From the NCBI GenBank assembly GCA_016182785.1, contig JACPFU010000043.1:1-64000 (forward strand): DNA of 64,000 nucleotides. Direction: 5' to 3'. A program made the translations under genes and the position numbers. Below, piece by piece: positions 61,320 to 64,000 of this stretch (position 1 is the first letter of the stretch; each line of letters begins with the position of its first letter). The notes beneath the pieces were generated by a model. The model was given only the letters and a program-made list of their open reading frames with translations, was not told the origin of the DNA and did no database searches. Source of the DNA: Lysobacterales bacterium. Lineage in GTDB: Bacteria > Pseudomonadota > Gammaproteobacteria > Xanthomonadales > Ahniellaceae.

Positions 61320-61348
61320 TTGACGTTGTCAGTCACGGTGCGTACCAT
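61320..61348 (+). promoter_or_regulatory. Promoter of the Pro-Arg-His-Lys-Leu tRNA group
   Basis: TTGACG (61320-61325), 17-base spacer, TACCAT (61343-61348), followed by a GC-rich start region; expected start near 61355, 40 bases before tRNA-Pro. No other promoter or terminator is obvious between the five tRNAs. Confidence 0.65.
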
Positions 61349-61394
61349 TCGGCGGCTTCTGTCGCCGCTTGGAACGCGACGCGACTGGAACCAG

Positions 61395-61471
61395 CGGGGT
61401 ATAGCGCAGTCTGGTAGCGCGCCTGCTTTGGGAGCAGGATGTCGGGGGTTCGAATCCCTCTACCCCGACCA
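61395..61471 (+). tRNA. tRNA-Pro (TGG)
   Basis: 77 bases with encoded CCA. Acceptor CGGGGTA/TACCCCG, anticodon stem CCTGC/GCAGG with loop TTTGGGA giving TGG. First of five tRNAs that appear to share one transcript. Confidence 0.97.
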
Positions 61472-61488
61472 TTCGGTCCCAGGTTTCA

Positions 61489-61565
61489 GCGCCTGTAGCT
61501 CAACCGGATAGAGCACCGGCCTTCTAAGCCGGCGGTTGCAGGTTCGAGTCCTGTCGGGCGCGCCA
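61489..61565 (+). tRNA. tRNA-Arg (TCT)
   Basis: 77 bases with encoded CCA. Acceptor GCGCCTG/CGGGCGC (one T-G pair), anticodon loop CTTCTAA giving TCT, for the AGA/AGG codons. 17 bases after tRNA-Pro. Confidence 0.96.
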
Positions 61566-61588
61566 CCGGAGCAAGTGTTTTTGATATG

Positions 61589-61665
61589 GTGGATATAGCT
61601 CAGCTGGTTAGAGCATCGGATTGTGATTCCGAGGGTCGTGGGTTCAAATCCCATTATCCACCCCA
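61589..61665 (+). tRNA. tRNA-His (GTG)
   Basis: 77 bases with encoded CCA. Acceptor GTGGATA/TATCCAC, anticodon loop TTGTGAT giving GTG. The base before it (61588) is the encoded G-1 that pairs with discriminator C, the identity element for histidyl-tRNA synthetase. Confidence 0.97.
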
Positions 61666-61675
61666 GTTTCAGTGT

Positions 61676-61750
61676 GGGCCGTTAGCTCAATGGTAGAGCA
61701 ACGGACTCTTAATCCGCAGGTTCTAGGTTCGAGTCCTAGACGGCCCACCA
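61676..61750 (+). tRNA. tRNA-Lys (CTT)
   Basis: 75 bases with encoded CCA. Acceptor GGGCCGT/ACGGCCC, anticodon loop CTCTTAA giving CTT. The first pair of the anticodon stem is an A-C mismatch (27-43), the other four pair; still a plausible functional tRNA. Confidence 0.93.
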
Positions 61751-61796
61751 ACTCCTCTCACTCTCAGGTTCAGCTCACTGCGGTCGGCGGCTTCAT

Positions 61797-61881
61797 GCGA
61801 AAGTGGCGGAATCGGTAGACGCACTGGATTTAGGTTCCAGCGGGGCAACCCGTGAGAGTTCGAGTCTCTCCTTTCGCACCA
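61797..61881 (+). tRNA. tRNA-Leu (TAG)
   Basis: 85 bases with encoded CCA and a long variable arm. Acceptor GCGAAAG/CTTTCGC, anticodon stem CTGGA/TCCAG with loop TTTAGGT giving TAG. It lies 44 bases before tig with no terminator between them. Confidence 0.97.
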
Positions 61882-61925
61882 TCGGCGCCTCGCGCCCCCA
61901 ACAACGTTCAGCTCCAGGAGTTTCC

Positions 61926-63230
61926 ATGCAAGTTTCGGTCGAACAGATCAGCACGCTCGAACGCAAGATGACGGTGCGCGTTCCGGCTTCGCGCTACGAA
62001 GATCGTGTGCGCGACCGTATCCGCGAGCTGGGCCAGAATGTTCGGTTGAAAGGCTTCCGCCCCGGCAAGGTGCCGAGCACGGTGATCGAGAAGCGCTTCG
62101 GCGCGCAGGTGCGTTCCGAGATTCTCGGTGACGTGATCGGCGGCTCGTTCCAGGAAGCGATCGCGCAGGAGAAGTTGCGCCCGGCGATGTCGCCGCGGAT
62201 TGCGCGCGACGCCGATGCGCCGAGCGAGGAACTGGTGTTCACCGCGACGTTCGACGTGATGCCGGAAGTGGGCGAGATCGACGTTGCCAACCTCGCGCTC
62301 ACCCGGCTCGAATCCCAGGTCGAAGACGCCGATGTCGAGCGCATGATCGAGACCTTGCGCCAGCAGCGGCGGCAGTGGAATCCGGTGGAGCGCGCCGCGC
62401 GCGCCGGGGACATGGTGGTCTTCGAGTTCGCGGCGCAGGCTGGCGACAGCCGCTTCCCGGCCGCGGGCGTAGAGCGTGCGGGTACCGTGATCGGTTCCGG
62501 CGCGTTGTTCAAGGAATTCGAGGAGGCGCTGCTCGGCCTCTCGGCCGGGGATGCCAAGGACGCGGTCTTCGCGTTTCCGACGGATTTCCGAGGCGGCGAT
62601 CTCGGCGGCAAGACCGCGAACGTGCAGATCAAGGTTGTGCGCGTGCAGGAAAGCAGCCTGCCGGTGGTCGATGAAGCCTTCGCCGCCAGCTTCGGCATTC
62701 CCGGTGGCCTGGACAAGTTCCGCCAGGACGTGCGCGCCAATCTCGAGCGCGAGATGCGCAGCGCGCTGAACGGCCGCAACAAGCTGCATGCGGTTGATAC
62801 CCTGGTGTTCACCTACAAGGGCTTCGATCTGCCGAAGTCGCGCATCGAAGCCGAGGCGCGCGCGTTGCTGGCGCAGGCGCAGGAGTCGGCATCGCGCGCC
62901 GGCCGCGCGGCGGAAGCGCCGACCGAACCGACCGAGCAGATGCGCACCGTTGCACGCAATCGCGTGCACGCGAGCGTATTGCTGGAGGAACTGTCGATCC
63001 GCAACCAGATCCGTCCGACGCAGCAGCGCGTGTCGGAGATGCTGGCGACGATCGCCTCGACCTACGAAGAGCCGCAGAAAGTGATCGAGATGTATCTGCA
63101 CGACCAGCAACTGATGTCCGGGTTGCGCATCCGCGCGATGGAAGACGAGGTCGTCGACTGGGTATTCGGGCATGCCAAGGTCACGCCGCAGGCGGTGACC
63201 TTCCAGCAGCTGATGCAAGCCCCGCGTTGA
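61926..63230 (+). CDS. tig: Trigger factor
   Basis: Ribosome-associated chaperone and prolyl isomerase that meets nascent chains at L23. 434 residues (E. coli 432). Ribosome-binding signature GFRPGKVP (about residues 44-51); central FKBP-like domain (about 155-245, VGEIDVANL leading into GDMVVFEFAA); C-terminal helical substrate cradle. AGGAG precedes ATG 61926 by 6 bases; the open frame upstream runs through tRNA-Leu and is not coding. Followed by clpP, the conserved tig-clpP order. Confidence 0.97.
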   Translation: MQVSVEQISTLERKMTVRVPASRYEDRVRDRIRELGQNVRLKGFRPGKVPSTVIEKRFGAQVRSEILGDVIGGSFQEAIAQEKLRPAMSPRIARDADAPSEELVFTATFDVMPEVGEIDVANLALTRLESQVEDADVERMIETLRQQRRQWNPVERAARAGDMVVFEFAAQAGDSRFPAAGVERAGTVIGSGALFKEFEEALLGLSAGDAKDAVFAFPTDFRGGDLGGKTANVQIKVVRVQESSLPVVDEAFAASFGIPGGLDKFRQDVRANLEREMRSALNGRNKLHAVDTLVFTYKGFDLPKSRIEAEARALLAQAQESASRAGRAAEAPTEPTEQMRTVARNRVHASVLLEELSIRNQIRPTQQRVSEMLATIASTYEEPQKVIEMYLHDQQLMSGLRIRAMEDEVVDWVFGHAKVTPQAVTFQQLMQAPR

Positions 63231-63285
63231 TTGAATTCATGCGCCGTCGCCCCCATGACTGCGTGAGTCCCCAGGGAGAGATGCA

Positions 63286-63903
63286 GTGATCACAGGCTTG
63301 AATCTGGTCCCGATGGTGGTCGAGCAGACCTCGCGCGGTGAGCGTGCGTACGACATTTACTCGCGGCTGCTCAAGGAGCGCGTGGTCTTCTGCGTTGGGC
63401 CGGTCGAGGATTACATGGCCAACGTGATCGTCGCGCAGATGCTGTTCCTGGAGTCGGAAAACCCGGACAAGGACATCAGCCTGTATATCAACAGTCCGGG
63501 TGGCTCGGTCACCGCCGGGCTCGCGATCTACGACACCATGCAGTTCATCAAGTCCGATGTGAGCACGATCTGCATCGGCCAGGCGGCGAGCATGGGCGCA
63601 TTCCTGCTGTCGGCGGGTGCGAAGGGCAAGCGCTATTGCCTGCCGAATTCGCGCGTGATGATCCACCAGCCCTCCGCCGGCTTCTCCGGGCAGGCTTCGG
63701 ACATCGCCATCCATGCCAAGGAAATCCTCGCGATCAAGGCCAAGCTCAATGCGATGATGGCCGAGCATACCGGCCGCTCGCTCGAACAGATCGAGCGCGA
63801 TGTGGATCGCGACTATTTCATGAGCGCCGCGGAAGCCAGGGACTACGGTCTGGTCGACGCGGTGCTCGCGCAGCGGCCCAGCGAGAGCGTGAAAGCGGGC
63901 TGA
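63286..63903 (+). CDS. clpP: ATP-dependent Clp protease proteolytic subunit
   Basis: Serine peptidase ring that degrades proteins fed by ClpX or ClpA. 205 residues (E. coli 207). Catalytic triad visible with family spacing: Ser102 (GQAASMGA), His127 (MIHQP), Asp176 (DRDYF). The short N-terminal propeptide resembles that of E. coli, with processing before a motif like [20 protein letters not shown]. The start codon is GTG (63286), with GGGAGAG 6 bases upstream. The window ends 97 bp later, where clpX would be expected; only non-coding sequence is visible there. Confidence 0.98.
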   Translation: MITGLNLVPMVVEQTSRGERAYDIYSRLLKERVVFCVGPVEDYMANVIVAQMLFLESENPDKDISLYINSPGGSVTAGLAIYDTMQFIKSDVSTICIGQAASMGAFLLSAGAKGKRYCLPNSRVMIHQPSAGFSGQASDIAIHAKEILAIKAKLNAMMAEHTGRSLEQIERDVDRDYFMSAAEARDYGLVDAVLAQRPSESVKAG

Positions 63904-64000
63904 TCCGGAAACGCGAAACCCCAGCAATTCCATGGCTCCCGCGCGAAAAGCGCGCCGGGGCTGCTGTGCTATTCTGCGACCCGAGCGGCTCCGCAGCAAG

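Noticed and set aside
60402..61881. tRNA cluster as attachment site of an integrated element
   Set aside because: No integrase, no duplicated tRNA 3' ends and no foreign genes are present; the region continues into conserved tig-clpP.
63904..64000. Start of clpX at the window end
   Set aside because: Expected by synteny, but only non-coding sequence with an imperfect hairpin and a TATTCT box is visible before the window ends.

Overview
The window is a 64 kb piece of a GC-rich (about two thirds G+C by eye) gammaproteobacterial chromosome. It most resembles the Lysobacterales/Xanthomonadales, perhaps a Rhodanobacteraceae-like lineage. The grounds are a class II DAHP synthase, tRNA genes around csrA, and above all the gene order carA-carB-greA-rpfE-recJ-prfB-lysS next to an acyl-CoA ligase, which I recall as the rpf neighbourhood of Xanthomonas and Xylella. 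No phage, insertion sequence, CRISPR array or integrase was seen. Most of the window is core genome, packed so tightly that no gene-free stretch exceeds 300 bases.

Layout. 1-14774: end of tuf, then the fused S10-spc-alpha ribosomal cluster (rpsJ to rplQ, with secY and rpoA), closed by a terminator at 14801. 14864-16782: dsbB and a class II DAHP synthase. 16796-23345 (minus strand): carbonic anhydrase, an orphan ADOP-type permease coupled to a small secreted CXXC protein, an SDR without the usual catalytic Tyr/Lys, two small unknown genes and asnS. 23440-26114: an IscA-type Fe-S carrier, rpsF-rpsR-rplI and a secreted FKBP. 26233-30939: ugd, a UDP-glucuronate decarboxylase, a CpsB-like PHP phosphatase, slyX, a DUF2058 gene and an RsuA-type pseudouridine synthase. 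30977-36336: a secreted penicillin-acylase-family hydrolase, an AlkA-like glycosylase and a heparinase II/III-like protein. 36347-40646 (minus): an S9 peptidase, an internally deleted S9 relative and parE. 40791-43261: pyrG-kdsA. 43360-46692 (minus): a large secreted PPC/P-domain/DUF11 protein with a C-terminal sorting-type tail. 46844-58484: dapB, carA, a secreted unknown, carB, greA, rpfE-like, recJ, prfB (with its programmed frameshift) and lysS, facing a convergent acyl-CoA ligase (58517-60196). 60402-61881: nine tRNA genes with csrA among them. 61926-63903: tig and clpP.

The genes serve translation and transcription, envelope polysaccharide precursors (ugd, decarboxylase, kdsA), pyrimidine/arginine/lysine supply (carAB, pyrG, dapB), secreted hydrolysis and protein quality control (FKBP, dsbB, tig, clpP). 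No clearly new system was found. The observations I rate highest are the rpf-type locus that lacks the DSF synthase and sensor genes, the in-frame S9 peptidase remnant, the apparently leaderless dapB promoter, the orphan permease/CXXC pair, and a secreted protein lying between carA and carB.
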